Below, in pieces: positions 12,918 to 20,965 of a DNA stretch of 24,541 nt. A program made the translations under genes and the position numbers. The stretch is from CAYXZR01 sp964470025 (lineage in GTDB: Bacteria > Patescibacteriota > Patescibacteriia > Buchananbacterales > UBA6539). The notes beneath the pieces were generated by a model. The model searched no databases. It saw only the letters and a list, made by a program, of their open reading frames with translations, and had not been told where the DNA came from. Every line of letters begins with the position of its first letter. Within the stretch, counting starts at the first letter, position 1. The stretch lies in the NCBI GenBank assembly GCA_964470025.1, contig CAYXZR010000012.1, positions 1 through 24,541 of the forward strand, given 5' to 3'.

Positions 12918-13982
12918 ATGAAATCAGACACACAAACATACACAATTGTTATCGTAGGGGCAGGTTTTGCTGGTCTTTCAAGTTTACTTACGTTATTGTC
13001 ATCAAAACTTTCCTTAACTATCATTCTTATTGATAAAGATGAGTATTTTGAATACACACCATCGTTACATTTTGCATTGACCGATAAGCGGTATGATCAG
13101 AAAATTCGCTTTTCACTGAAGAAGTATTACAAAAAATATTTTGTACATGATGAGATTACGCAGATTAGTGAAAACGTAATGCATGGAAAGAGTGGCGCTC
13201 GATATGAATTTGATTATGCGATTGTAACAACTGGTTCACGAACAAATTATTATGGCAATGAGTCATTTGAGAAATTTGGTTTTGCATTGCGTCGATTTAA
13301 AGACGTGTTACCTGTTCGTGAGCGATTAAAAACGGCGCAACAAGTTACTGTAGTTGGTGGCGGGTACACAGGTGTAGAAATTGCTGGTTTACTTGCATCG
13401 AAAACGTCGAAAAAAATTCGTCTCGTGCATATGGTTGATCGAGTACTTGATCGCTTGGCGGAGAGTGTTAGTCAGCAGACGGATGCATTCTTGCGAGCAA
13501 AAAATGTAGAGATGGTACTTGGTCAAGGGGTTGATCGTGTTACTCAATCAGACATTACGCTAAGCTCTGGCGAACAGCTGCCAAGTGATTTGACTATTAT
13601 TGCAACTGGCATGCGGCCAAATATTGAGCCATACGCGGAAAAAGTAGAGCTTACTGGCACGTTATCAGCTGAAGATAATCAGCGAGTGTTTTTTGCTGGT
13701 GATGTTGCTCGATCGAATAAATTGCCAACGGCTCATAATGCTATGATTGAAGGTAGGGAAGTTGGAGAGTATGTAGTGGCGGCGATTAAGGGGGAGGCAT
13801 TTATTCCAAAAAAGATGCGTGACTGGAATATTTTAGCTATCGCGTTTAATACGTATGATGGAGTAATTACGATTGGAAGTTCAAAAGGATTTCGACTGCC
13901 GTTTATCACTGGTTTTGGTAAGTGGCTTGTGGAAAAACGCGTGCTTTTTGAGCTGAAGTATAAAATTCGTCTTCCACTGTAG
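12918..13982 (+). CDS. FAD-dependent pyridine nucleotide oxidoreductase, NDH-2-like
   Basis: The 354-residue protein has the two-dinucleotide fold: an N-terminal FAD site (IVIVGAGFAGLSSLLTL), an ATGSR-like step (AIVTTGSRTNYYG), a central NAD(P)H site (VTVVGGGYTGVEIAGLL), and the second FAD motif near the end (RVFFAGDVA). This matches type II NADH dehydrogenases and AIFM2-like flavoproteins, which pass electrons from NAD(P)H to quinone at the membrane surface. The C-terminal part (about 300-354) has hydrophobic and basic stretches (KWLVEKRVLFELKYKIRLPL) that could anchor it to the membrane. The acceptor is unknown, and no other respiratory gene is in the window. It is a single gene between terminators. 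Confidence 0.85.
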   Translation: MKSDTQTYTIVIVGAGFAGLSSLLTLLSSKLSLTIILIDKDEYFEYTPSLHFALTDKRYDQKIRFSLKKYYKKYFVHDEITQISENVMHGKSGARYEFDYAIVTTGSRTNYYGNESFEKFGFALRRFKDVLPVRERLKTAQQVTVVGGGYTGVEIAGLLASKTSKKIRLVHMVDRVLDRLAESVSQQTDAFLRAKNVEMVLGQGVDRVTQSDITLSSGEQLPSDLTIIATGMRPNIEPYAEKVELTGTLSAEDNQRVFFAGDVARSNKLPTAHNAMIEGREVGEYVVAAIKGEAFIPKKMRDWNILAIAFNTYDGVITIGSSKGFRLPFITGFGKWLVEKRVLFELKYKIRLPL

Positions 13983-13984
13983 TT

Positions 13985-14016
13985 AAAAATGCAGCTTTAA
14001 ATGCTGTATTTTTTTT
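13985..14016 (+). terminator. Terminator of the NDH-2-like gene
   Basis: AATGCAGC (13988-13995) pairs with GCTGTATT (14003-14010), with one G-T wobble, flanked by A and T runs. The T run continues to 14016. Confidence 0.8.
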
Positions 14017-14060
14017 GATATACTTAGAGTGAGCTTATTATTAATATAGAACCTGTACTT

Positions 14061-15134
14061 ATGGATTTTTTGTCATTTATTCCTGATACTTCATTTTTTA
14101 ATAATTCAGCTACACAGTGGTTTTGGGCTGGTGTGATATTTTTTGGTTGGTTTATTGGCCTAAAGATTTTTCAAGTGGTTGTATTGGCTCGTTTGCAGTC
14201 ATGGTCAAGTAAAACTAAGAATGAAATTGATGACACATTCGTTGGCATCGTCAGCGGCATTGGTTTTTTCTTCTACTTTGTAGTCGCGTTGTATTTTGGT
14301 TTAGCTTCCCTTGAGCTTCCAGAGTATGTAGACACGGGTATGACTATTTTGCTTATGCTTGCTATCACCCTTGAGGTGGTAAAAGCAAGTAAGCATATGA
14401 TCGATTTTTCTTTCAAGCGCTATGCAAGAAAAAAAGGACTTGGTGAGGATCCAGCGCAGGAAATGCAGAGTCGTGCAATGTTTCGAACTCTAAAGACCAT
14501 TGTTGCAATACTGGTTTGGTCAGCCGGCTTGTTGCTTGCTCTTTCAAATATTGGTGTTGATATTACGTCACTTATTGCTGGGCTTGGTATCGGTGGTATT
14601 GCTGTTGCTCTTGCGTTGCAGAATGTGTTGGGTGATTTATTTAGCAGTTTTTCTATTTACTTTGATAAGCCGTTTGAGGTTGGTGACTTTATTGTGATTG
14701 GCGATGACATGGGAACAGTAGAGCGAATTGGAATGAAATCAACGCATATTCGTACATTACTTGGTGAGCAATTAGTTGTATCAAATCAAGAATTAACAAC
14801 AGCACGAATTCAAAACTTTAAACGGATGGATCGACGACGAGTTGTGGTGTCACTTGGCGTCACATATGATACTTCTCAGAAAAAGTTAGAGATGATTCCT
14901 AAGATGGTGGAAGATATTATTAAAAAAGTTGATAAAACAGAGTTTGATCGATGTCATTTTCATGAATATGGTGATTCAGCGTTGCTTTATGAACTGGTGT
15001 TTTATGTAGACACTCCTGATTATAATATGTATATGGATATACGTCAGGATGTTAATCTTCAAATTTTTGAAGCATTTGCCAAGGAGAAAATTGAATTTGC
15101 TTATCCAACGCAAACTTTGTATGTAAAAAAATAA
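14061..15134 (+). CDS. mscS: Small-conductance mechanosensitive channel, MscS family
   Basis: The 357-residue product has several N-terminal membrane helices (about 18-43, 62-83, 92-110 and 143-162). The pore-lining helix and its continuation follow, LIAGLGIGGIAVALALQNVL (about 171-190), and then the beta domain start FDKPFEVGDFIVIGDDMGTV. A soluble C-terminal vestibule domain ends the protein. This is the MscS core with an extra membrane helix or two at the front. It opens under membrane tension to release solutes during osmotic downshock. A TTGATA/TATTAA pair with an 18-base spacer (14015-14044) is a possible promoter. The stop is one base before the next ATG. Confidence 0.92.
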   Translation: MDFLSFIPDTSFFNNSATQWFWAGVIFFGWFIGLKIFQVVVLARLQSWSSKTKNEIDDTFVGIVSGIGFFFYFVVALYFGLASLELPEYVDTGMTILLMLAITLEVVKASKHMIDFSFKRYARKKGLGEDPAQEMQSRAMFRTLKTIVAILVWSAGLLLALSNIGVDITSLIAGLGIGGIAVALALQNVLGDLFSSFSIYFDKPFEVGDFIVIGDDMGTVERIGMKSTHIRTLLGEQLVVSNQELTTARIQNFKRMDRRRVVVSLGVTYDTSQKKLEMIPKMVEDIIKKVDKTEFDRCHFHEYGDSALLYELVFYVDTPDYNMYMDIRQDVNLQIFEAFAKEKIEFAYPTQTLYVKK

Positions 15135-15135
15135 T

Positions 15136-15615
15136 ATGTTTAAAAAGTTTTTTTCGCTCACTAAAAAGCGTAGAAGTAAAAAAATGACCCAAGGTATTAT
15201 TCGTTATGGTTTAGCACTTCTTGGGTTTGACATTCTTCTTGGTTTTTGTTTTTTCTTTGGAATTATGGCTATACAGTTTTTGTATCAGGGATTTTACATA
15301 CCGACTTTTTATGATGCGTTTTTACCGCTGATGGTACTTTTTATTTTTGCCGGTGGTGCAGCGGTGGTTTGGTTTCGATATGGACAGTTGTTGGGTGCTT
15401 ATTTTTCTAAGCATCGTTATGCTGTGATTATCTTTACTTCTTTGATTGCTATTGTTGGTTTAATCGCACTTCTGTCTGTGCTGCTACTTTTGTTTCAGTT
15501 GTCAGGTTTATTTACTAGTATTGCTGCAATGCTTGTGTTGAGCTTTACGACAGTGGTTCTCTTGGCGACAGCGTTTCAGGTAGTTGTTGTGTTATTGGGG
15601 GCGCATTCGAAATAA
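15136..15615 (+). CDS. Four-helix membrane protein of unknown function
   Basis: The 159-residue protein starts with a basic cytoplasmic tail (KKFFSLTKKRRSKK) followed by four hydrophobic helices (about 22-47, 58-80, 93-120 and 125-155). No family is recognised. It begins one base after the mscS stop (TAA-T-ATG) and ends one base before the riboflavin kinase start, so it is in the middle of a tightly coupled operon. Confidence 0.7.
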   Translation: MFKKFFSLTKKRRSKKMTQGIIRYGLALLGFDILLGFCFFFGIMAIQFLYQGFYIPTFYDAFLPLMVLFIFAGGAAVVWFRYGQLLGAYFSKHRYAVIIFTSLIAIVGLIALLSVLLLLFQLSGLFTSIAAMLVLSFTTVVLLATAFQVVVVLLGAHSK

Positions 15616-15616
15616 T

Positions 15617-15988
15617 ATGCGAGTAATAGAAGGCGTGATTCGCTCTGGAAGACAGGTTGGTAGAACTCTTGGTGCACCAACAATTAATATTGCGGCGCCT
15701 CGAGATCTAGATGATGAAGAGTGGGGAGTGTACTGTTCGTTGGTAAGCGTTAAAGGTGTTACATATCCCGCACTTACTCATCTTGGTCCGCCCAAGACGT
15801 TTTTTTTATCTCGACCAACGTGTGAAAGTTTTTTGTTTCGTTTTAACGAAGTTTCAAAAGATAATACACCTGTTTCCATTAGATTGTTATTTCGTTTGCG
15901 TGGTGTTGAAAAGTTTTCTTCAGTAAAAAAACTCAAGCAACAAATTCAGGAAGATATTAAAAAAGGAAAGAAATTTTTTGGATTATAA
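15617..15988 (+). CDS. Stand-alone riboflavin kinase
   Basis: The 123-residue product is a single flavokinase domain, the part that forms the C-terminal half of bacterial RibF. Motifs are the start GVIRSGRQVGRTLGAPTINI with the PTxN Mg/ATP-binding signature, EEWGVYCSLVSVKGVTYPAL, HLGPPKTF, CESFLFRF (with a glutamate where the catalytic base lies in the family), and the final RGVEKFSSVKKLKQQIQED. It would phosphorylate riboflavin to FMN. The FAD synthetase domain is missing, which is unusual for bacteria. ATG 15617 is preferred over the in-frame upstream start at 15584, which overlaps the preceding gene. It has one-base gaps on both sides. Confidence 0.8.
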   Translation: MRVIEGVIRSGRQVGRTLGAPTINIAAPRDLDDEEWGVYCSLVSVKGVTYPALTHLGPPKTFFLSRPTCESFLFRFNEVSKDNTPVSIRLLFRLRGVEKFSSVKKLKQQIQEDIKKGKKFFGL

Positions 15989-15989
15989 T

Positions 15990-16892
15990 ATGAAGAAATT
16001 TTTATTGCCGGGCTTGGCGATTGTGATTGCAGCATTTTTCTGGGGAATGGATGGAGTGGTGTTACGTCCGGCACTATACAGCCTGCCTGTAGAACTTGTT
16101 GTTTTTATTGAGCACCTTTTGGTGTTTTTATTGTTTACCCCGTTTATTATTAAACACTTGGGAGAGTTACGTCGATTGGGATTGGCTGACTGGGGTTCAT
16201 TTGGATGGGTGGCATTATTTGGCGGCGTGTTGGGAACACTGTTTATTACCAAAGCGCTTTTTTATGTAGAGTTTGCACAGTTGTCCGTGGTTATTTTAAT
16301 GCAGCAGTTGCAACCACTCTTTGCACTGATTTTAGCTCGACTGTTTTTAAAGGAGCGCATGCCTAAGAAATTTTTTGGCTGGGCGATAGTGGCAATTATA
16401 GCTACCTATTTTATTGTTTTTGATGGAGCGGTGCCAAACTTGGGAACAGGTGATAAGACACCTATTGCTGCTCTTCTTGGGCTTGGGGCAGCTTTTGCCT
16501 GGGGTTCATCAACTGTTTTTTCTAAGCGAGCGCTTGAAAAGGTGAGTTTTGTTATGGGTGCCTATGTACGATTCTTGTTAACCACAGTACTTATGTTTAT
16601 CGTTGTTGCTGCGACAGGAGTAGTGGGAGAGCTTCAGGCGATTTCTATTGATCAATGGAAAGTGTTTGTATTGATTATTTTTTCATCAGGTGGTGTGGCA
16701 ATGCTTTTGTATATGTATGGTTTAAAGCGAATCCCAGCTTCTACCTCAACTGTTTTGGAGCTGACCTATCCTTTGTCGGCAGTAGCTCTTGAATATTTGA
16801 TTCATGGGCGTAGCTTGAGTGTAGTGCAATGGGGTGGAGCAATAGTGTTATTGCTTGCAATGTATAAAGTTTCTGGCTTACAGAAAAAATAG
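15990..16892 (+). CDS. EamA/DMT superfamily transporter
   Basis: The 300-residue protein has ten hydrophobic segments in two five-helix halves, each an EamA-type repeat. The first half ends with AQLSVVILMQQLQPLFALIL and LFLKERMPKKFFGWAIV; the second with PASTSTVLELTYPLSAVALEY, where the family carries the same pattern. DMT carriers move metabolites or drugs across the inner membrane; the substrate cannot be read here. The ATG at 15990 is one base after the riboflavin kinase stop and is preferred over an in-frame TTG at 15978. A terminator follows. Confidence 0.88.
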   Translation: MKKFLLPGLAIVIAAFFWGMDGVVLRPALYSLPVELVVFIEHLLVFLLFTPFIIKHLGELRRLGLADWGSFGWVALFGGVLGTLFITKALFYVEFAQLSVVILMQQLQPLFALILARLFLKERMPKKFFGWAIVAIIATYFIVFDGAVPNLGTGDKTPIAALLGLGAAFAWGSSTVFSKRALEKVSFVMGAYVRFLLTTVLMFIVVAATGVVGELQAISIDQWKVFVLIIFSSGGVAMLLYMYGLKRIPASTSTVLELTYPLSAVALEYLIHGRSLSVVQWGGAIVLLLAMYKVSGLQKK

Positions 16893-16919
16893 AATAAAAA
16901 GGTTTTATAAAAGACAGAA

Positions 16920-16946
16920 AACCGAGCTTTGCTCGGTTCTATTTTT
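16920..16946. terminator. Terminator shared by the EamA gene and the convergent minus-strand gene
   Basis: AACCGAGC (16920-16927, with TTT loop) pairs with GCTCGGTT (16931-16938) and is followed on the plus strand by CTATTTTTT. The minus strand has TTTTCTGTCTTTT after the stem, so it may work in both directions. Confidence 0.85.
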
Positions 16947-16976
16947 TGGAGAAGGTTTTTATGTGCGATATTGATT

Positions 16977-17825
16977 TTAACTTATAGTTTCTTCGTAGGG
17001 ATCTTTGATACCCAGAGATTTACATGCTTCTCTTTGGGCTAATGAAGGTGGTGCGGTGAGTTTTTGTAGGGCATGCTTCACAGCGTCTGAGTACTTGAAT
17101 GTTTTGCCATTTTCTATAAGATACTCAACTTCATTTACATCTTCTCTGATTCCAAAAATATTGTCATTTTTGGGATCAGGAGAGATTTCACAGTCTTGCT
17201 CTACTGCTTTTTCAAAAGCTACTACGAAGTCTGGAATTAGTTGCTTTTTTATTTCTTGCGTATTTTTTTCTAACGCATCTTGGCACTGCTTAACCAACTC
17301 TTCCACTCGCCTTTGTCTAATTTTGTACTTTTCGATCTGAGTTTGAAGAGTTGAAAGACATAAGTGTCTTTTTGCTAGGCCTTCTATTTTTTTTGCGCTG
17401 AAGGTTTTTATAACCGTGTCATCATCATGCTTTAGCGAGATTGTGCCTTGCTGCTCAGTAAATCTCACGTGTGTTGCATCGGTGATTGTGTGAGGTGTAT
17501 CTTCTAGGAGAGTGTTTAGTAGAGCAAGAAAGATTGCGTGTTGGTAAGCATATCGTTCGCTAGCATTTTGATTTTCTTGTGATGCTTGTGCCAAGTATTC
17601 GAGGGCTAGATGCAGGGCTGCTTTTAACTCCCTTCGGTCACGTACTAGTTGGCTTTTTTCAATGAGGCTTTGATACCTAGAGGTTTTAGTGATTGAGCGA
17701 AATGGGTTCTCTGCATCATTTTCTTCTAAATAGATACTCGTTTCTTCTTTGAAGCTTGGTATCGACCCGTTGTGCCAATATGGATGTTGAAATGTGGCTA
17801 AGAGTATACTACCTGATATAGTCAT
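16977..17825 (-). CDS. Uncharacterised cytosolic protein with a coiled-coil centre
   Basis: I do not recognise the family. The 282-residue product is soluble, with no signal peptide or membrane helix. Residues about 70-125 form Ala/Leu-rich helices (RRELKAALHLALEYLAQASQ). Then comes a mixed beta-like part (VRFTEQQGTISLKHDDDTVI), a charged helix likely to form a coiled coil (about 175-220: KYKIRQRRVEELVKQCQDAL), and a C-terminal part with GIREDVNEVEYLIENG and SDAVKHALQKLTAPPSLAQR. The start at 17825 is set by AAGGAG seven bases upstream; longer frames to 17918 run into the promoter. It has its own promoter and faces its neighbours, so it forms an independent unit. Confidence 0.7.
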   Translation of the reverse strand: MTISGSILLATFQHPYWHNGSIPSFKEETSIYLEENDAENPFRSITKTSRYQSLIEKSQLVRDRRELKAALHLALEYLAQASQENQNASERYAYQHAIFLALLNTLLEDTPHTITDATHVRFTEQQGTISLKHDDDTVIKTFSAKKIEGLAKRHLCLSTLQTQIEKYKIRQRRVEELVKQCQDALEKNTQEIKKQLIPDFVVAFEKAVEQDCEISPDPKNDNIFGIREDVNEVEYLIENGKTFKYSDAVKHALQKLTAPPSLAQREACKSLGIKDPYEETIS

Positions 17826-17879
17826 GTCAGTTCTCCTTCTGACTTGTAAAGATCTACTCATTAGTATGAGTGTAGCGAA

Positions 17880-17906
17880 ATTATAATAATTTTGATGATT
17901 TGTCAA
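17880..17906 (-). promoter_or_regulatory. Promoter of the uncharacterised minus-strand gene
   Basis: On the minus strand TTGACA (17901-17906) and TATAAT (17880-17885) are both perfect consensus boxes, separated by a short 15-base spacer. The transcript would have a leader of about 45-50 bases with AAGGAG. The short spacer may weaken it or require an activator. Confidence 0.55.
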
Positions 17907-17944
17907 TTTTGTTAACATTTTTACTGGTAAATTACTGCTAAAAA

Positions 17945-17953
17945 TGGTATAGT
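17945..17953 (+). promoter_or_regulatory. Extended -10 promoter of the pilus operon
   Basis: TGGTATAGT fits the TGn-TATAAT form. The predicted start is near 17960, exactly where the first arm of the leader hairpin begins. No clear -35 box is visible. Confidence 0.45.
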
Positions 17954-17958
17954 TGTAT

Positions 17959-18028
17959 CGCGAAAGGGTTTATGTGTGTGTTTTTTATTATCTATTTTTT
18001 AAACCCGTTTGCGACTCGTAGGCGGGTT
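17959..18028 (+). promoter_or_regulatory. pilB leader with two mutually exclusive hairpins
   Basis: Arm 1 (17959-17971, CGCGAAAGGGTTT) can pair with arm 2 (18001-18013, AAACCCGTTTGCG) over 12 pairs with two single-base bulges. Arm 2 can instead pair through AACCCG (18002-18007) with CGGGTT (18023-18028), which is followed by ATTTTATTTT just before the pilB ATG. This is the layout of an attenuator or a translation switch; function is inferred. Confidence 0.45.
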
Positions 18029-18042
18029 ATTTTATTTTAAAA

Positions 18043-19731
18043 ATGGCATTAATTACTAATGAAAAAGTTAAGGAATTGGTTGAAGAGTTGGATTTAATTT
18101 CTTCTACTGACTTAGAAGATGCGTACGCTCTTGCTGAGAAGAACAGTGTCTCACTAACGCGTGTGTTAGTCGAGCGTGATTTATTGTCTGATGATACTAT
18201 TGGCCGAGTATTGGCTGACTTTGTTGGTTATGATTTTGTGGATCTAGATAGTGTTGCTATTGATGATTCACTTCTTACCCTGATTCCACCGCTTATGGCT
18301 AAGAAGCAAGGAGTGGTTGTGTTTAAGCGAAGTGCAGATGGTTTTCATATTGCGATGGTTAATCCTGGCAACTTACAGATACGTAGCGCGCTGCAGAAAA
18401 AGCTGGGAGATCGATTGAAAGTTTTTTTTACTACTGAAACAAATCTCGATAGCGCGTTGAACAAATATCAAAAGCAAATTGAGAAAGAGTTTGCAGATAT
18501 TATAGAAGAAAATATTTCTGAAGCTCAAAAGAGTGACAAGGCGGAAGATCTTCCAGTTATTAGAATTGTTGATACGATTTTTGAATATGCTTTTAACAAT
18601 CATACCTCTGATATTCATATAGAGCCTTTTGAAAAACAAACTGTGGTTCGATTTAGAATTGATGGTATTTTACACGATATTGTTACTTTGCCGAAACGTG
18701 TACATGACTTAGTCGTGACGCGAATTAAGATTATGTCACGCCTCAGAACCGATGAACATCTTGCGCCTCAAGATGGTAAAATTCGTACTTCGGTTGATGA
18801 TGAGACGCTTGATATGCGTGTTTCGATTGTTCCTATTGTTGATGGTGAGAAGGTAGTGATACGTTTATTGTCAGCTCGCAATAGGCAGTATGGGTTGGAT
18901 GATCTTGGATTTTCTAATCACGACTTAGTGACAATTAAGCGCGCTATTGCAAAGCCGTATGGGATGATTTTAGTTACGGGGCCAACTGGTTCAGGTAAGA
19001 CTACTACGTTGTATTCAGTATTAAAAATTTTAAATAAGCGCTCGGTAAATATTGCAACGATTGAAGATCCTGTAGAATATGACTTAGAGGGGGTTAATCA
19101 GATTCAAGTCAATAATCGAACTAATCTGACTTTTTCATCTGGACTTCGCTCTATATTGCGTCAAGATCCAGACATTATTATGGTTGGTGAAATCCGAGAT
19201 CAGGAAACTGCTGGCATTGCAGTTAACTCTGCTATGACAGGACACTTGGTGTTATCAACCCTTCACACAAATGATGCCCCAACTGCGTTACCCCGTCTTA
19301 ATGAGATGGGAATTGAGCCGTTTTTAATTGCTTCAACGGTCAATATTGTGGTTGCACAGCGCCTCATGCGTAAAATCTGTACGCAGTGTATTACTTCACA
19401 TCAAGTCCCCGTTGAAGATATTGCTAAGCATTTTTCGCGTGAAACACTTGATCAGTTTTTGCATGGAAAAAAATCTGGCACAGTTCGTATGTATGTCGGT
19501 AAAGGATGTGCAGTTTGTGGTGGCTCAGGGTATACCGGACGAATTGGTGTTTTTGAGGTATTGGAAGTTAGTGATGAGATTCGAGAGTTGATTATGAAAA
19601 AGGCAGATTCAGATCAAGTGAAGCAGCGTGCGATTAAGGGTGGTATGACTACTATGATCGAAGATGGTTTGCGTAAGGCATTTAGTGGAGTTACTACACT
19701 GGAAGAGGTATTACGAGTTACTCGGGAGTAG
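18043..19731 (+). CDS. pilB: Type IV pilus assembly ATPase PilB/GspE
   Basis: The 562-residue product begins with an MshEN-type N-terminal domain (about 1-145). The secretion ATPase core follows: FEYAFNNHTSDIHIEPFE, Walker A GPTGSGKTT (313-321, Lys319), an Asp box EDPVEYD, Walker B IIMVGEIRDQETA, and a His box MTGHLVLSTLHTND. A four-cysteine zinc site (CTQC and CAVC with CGGSGYTGR) follows. It powers pilus extension on the cytoplasmic face. It is the first gene of the pilus operon and ends one base before pilC. All catalytic motifs are intact. Confidence 0.95.
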   Translation: MALITNEKVKELVEELDLISSTDLEDAYALAEKNSVSLTRVLVERDLLSDDTIGRVLADFVGYDFVDLDSVAIDDSLLTLIPPLMAKKQGVVVFKRSADGFHIAMVNPGNLQIRSALQKKLGDRLKVFFTTETNLDSALNKYQKQIEKEFADIIEENISEAQKSDKAEDLPVIRIVDTIFEYAFNNHTSDIHIEPFEKQTVVRFRIDGILHDIVTLPKRVHDLVVTRIKIMSRLRTDEHLAPQDGKIRTSVDDETLDMRVSIVPIVDGEKVVIRLLSARNRQYGLDDLGFSNHDLVTIKRAIAKPYGMILVTGPTGSGKTTTLYSVLKILNKRSVNIATIEDPVEYDLEGVNQIQVNNRTNLTFSSGLRSILRQDPDIIMVGEIRDQETAGIAVNSAMTGHLVLSTLHTNDAPTALPRLNEMGIEPFLIASTVNIVVAQRLMRKICTQCITSHQVPVEDIAKHFSRETLDQFLHGKKSGTVRMYVGKGCAVCGGSGYTGRIGVFEVLEVSDEIRELIMKKADSDQVKQRAIKGGMTTMIEDGLRKAFSGVTTLEEVLRVTRE

Positions 19732-19732
19732 T

Positions 19733-20965
19733 ATGAATTTTCGCTACAAGGCAATTACACAGCAAAAAAAAATAGAGCGTGGGACTATTGAGGCAGCTTC
19801 TTTGTCTGATGCGACGTTGGCTTTAATAAAAAAGGGTTGGTACGTCCGAAAAATTTCTCCGCAAGGTGGGGGAAAGAGCGCTTTTTTTTCTACAAGTTTT
19901 GGCGGGAAGGTTTCGTTACTCAATCGAGCGCTTTTTGCTAAGCATTTGGCGACTATGATTCGCTCTGGTATTAGTATCCATGAAAGTCTTGATGCAATTG
20001 CTGATCAAACTCGATCATCATCGTTTCGTCAAATTCTTGAATCAGTGACTAAAGATGTGCGAAGTGGTTTACGCTTGGCAGATTCTCTTGAGCGATATCC
20101 AAAAGCGTTTGATCCATTGATGATTAATATTATTAAAGTTGGTGAAGAGAGTGGTACGCTGGACGATAATTTGGATTTTTTAGCAACGGAATTGGAACAG
20201 CAGGTTGATTTGCGAAGAAAAATTAAAGGCGCAGCATTTTATCCATCTATTGTGCTTGGCGCCACTTTTGGTTTAGGAATTATTTTGGCATATTTTGTTT
20301 TCCCAAAGATTACACAGCTTTTTGTTACACTTAATTTTGAACTCCCGGCGACTACGAGATTTTTGCTCTGGATCGCTGATGTGATGGATTCATATGGTCT
20401 TTATATTATTTTTGGTTTGATAGGGGCTTTTATTGGACTACGGATACTGGTGACTATAGCGCCATTTAAAGGATGGTGGCATCGATTTGTTTTACACCTT
20501 CCGGTGGTTGGCAGTATCGTGCGTAATTACAATCTTACGTTAATTAATCGTACATTGGGTATTTTGTTGCATAGCGGTCTTACAATTGATCAGGCAATTA
20601 TTGCAACGACTGCGACCACAAAAAATGTAGTGTATCAAAAAATGCTGCAACGCGTATTGCCTGAGGTGCAGCGTGGACAAACTTTTTCTGGTGCACTTCG
20701 TCAGATGAAACAAGATAAGCGTAACTCATATTTTTCATTATTGTCGGTTAAGATGATCGGAGTGGGAGAGCGCACTGGTAAGCTTGATGAATCATTTACT
20801 TATCTATCCGAGTTTTTTGGTAAAGAAGTAGATACGGCTACAAAAAATCTTTCTACAACTATCGAGCCATTACTTTTATTATTTATTGGTTTGATTGTTG
20901 GGTTTGTGGCAGTGTCAGTTATTTCTCCTATTTATGAAGTTACCTCACAGTTTAGAGCGCGCTAA
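19733..20965 (+). CDS. pilC: Type IV pilus inner-membrane platform protein PilC/GspF
   Basis: The 410-residue protein has two T2SSF domains (about 65-190 and 265-390) and three or so membrane helices. Motifs include FAKHLATMIRSGISIHESL and IIKVGEESGTLDDNLDFLA in the first half and NRTLGILLHSGLTIDQAI and VKMIGVGERTGKLDES in the second. It is the platform on which PilB acts to add pilins. The ATG at 19733 is chosen over upstream in-frame starts because these lie inside pilB. The 3' end overlaps the next pseudopilin gene by 32 bases. Confidence 0.94.
   Translation: MNFRYKAITQQKKIERGTIEAASLSDATLALIKKGWYVRKISPQGGGKSAFFSTSFGGKVSLLNRALFAKHLATMIRSGISIHESLDAIADQTRSSSFRQILESVTKDVRSGLRLADSLERYPKAFDPLMINIIKVGEESGTLDDNLDFLATELEQQVDLRRKIKGAAFYPSIVLGATFGLGIILAYFVFPKITQLFVTLNFELPATTRFLLWIADVMDSYGLYIIFGLIGAFIGLRILVTIAPFKGWWHRFVLHLPVVGSIVRNYNLTLINRTLGILLHSGLTIDQAIIATTATTKNVVYQKMLQRVLPEVQRGQTFSGALRQMKQDKRNSYFSLLSVKMIGVGERTGKLDESFTYLSEFFGKEVDTATKNLSTTIEPLLLLFIGLIVGFVAVSVISPIYEVTSQFRAR

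Noticed and set aside
12716..13033. Frame overlapping the small membrane protein and the NDH-2-like gene
   Set aside because: It is a shadow of both genes in another frame and crosses a strong terminator.
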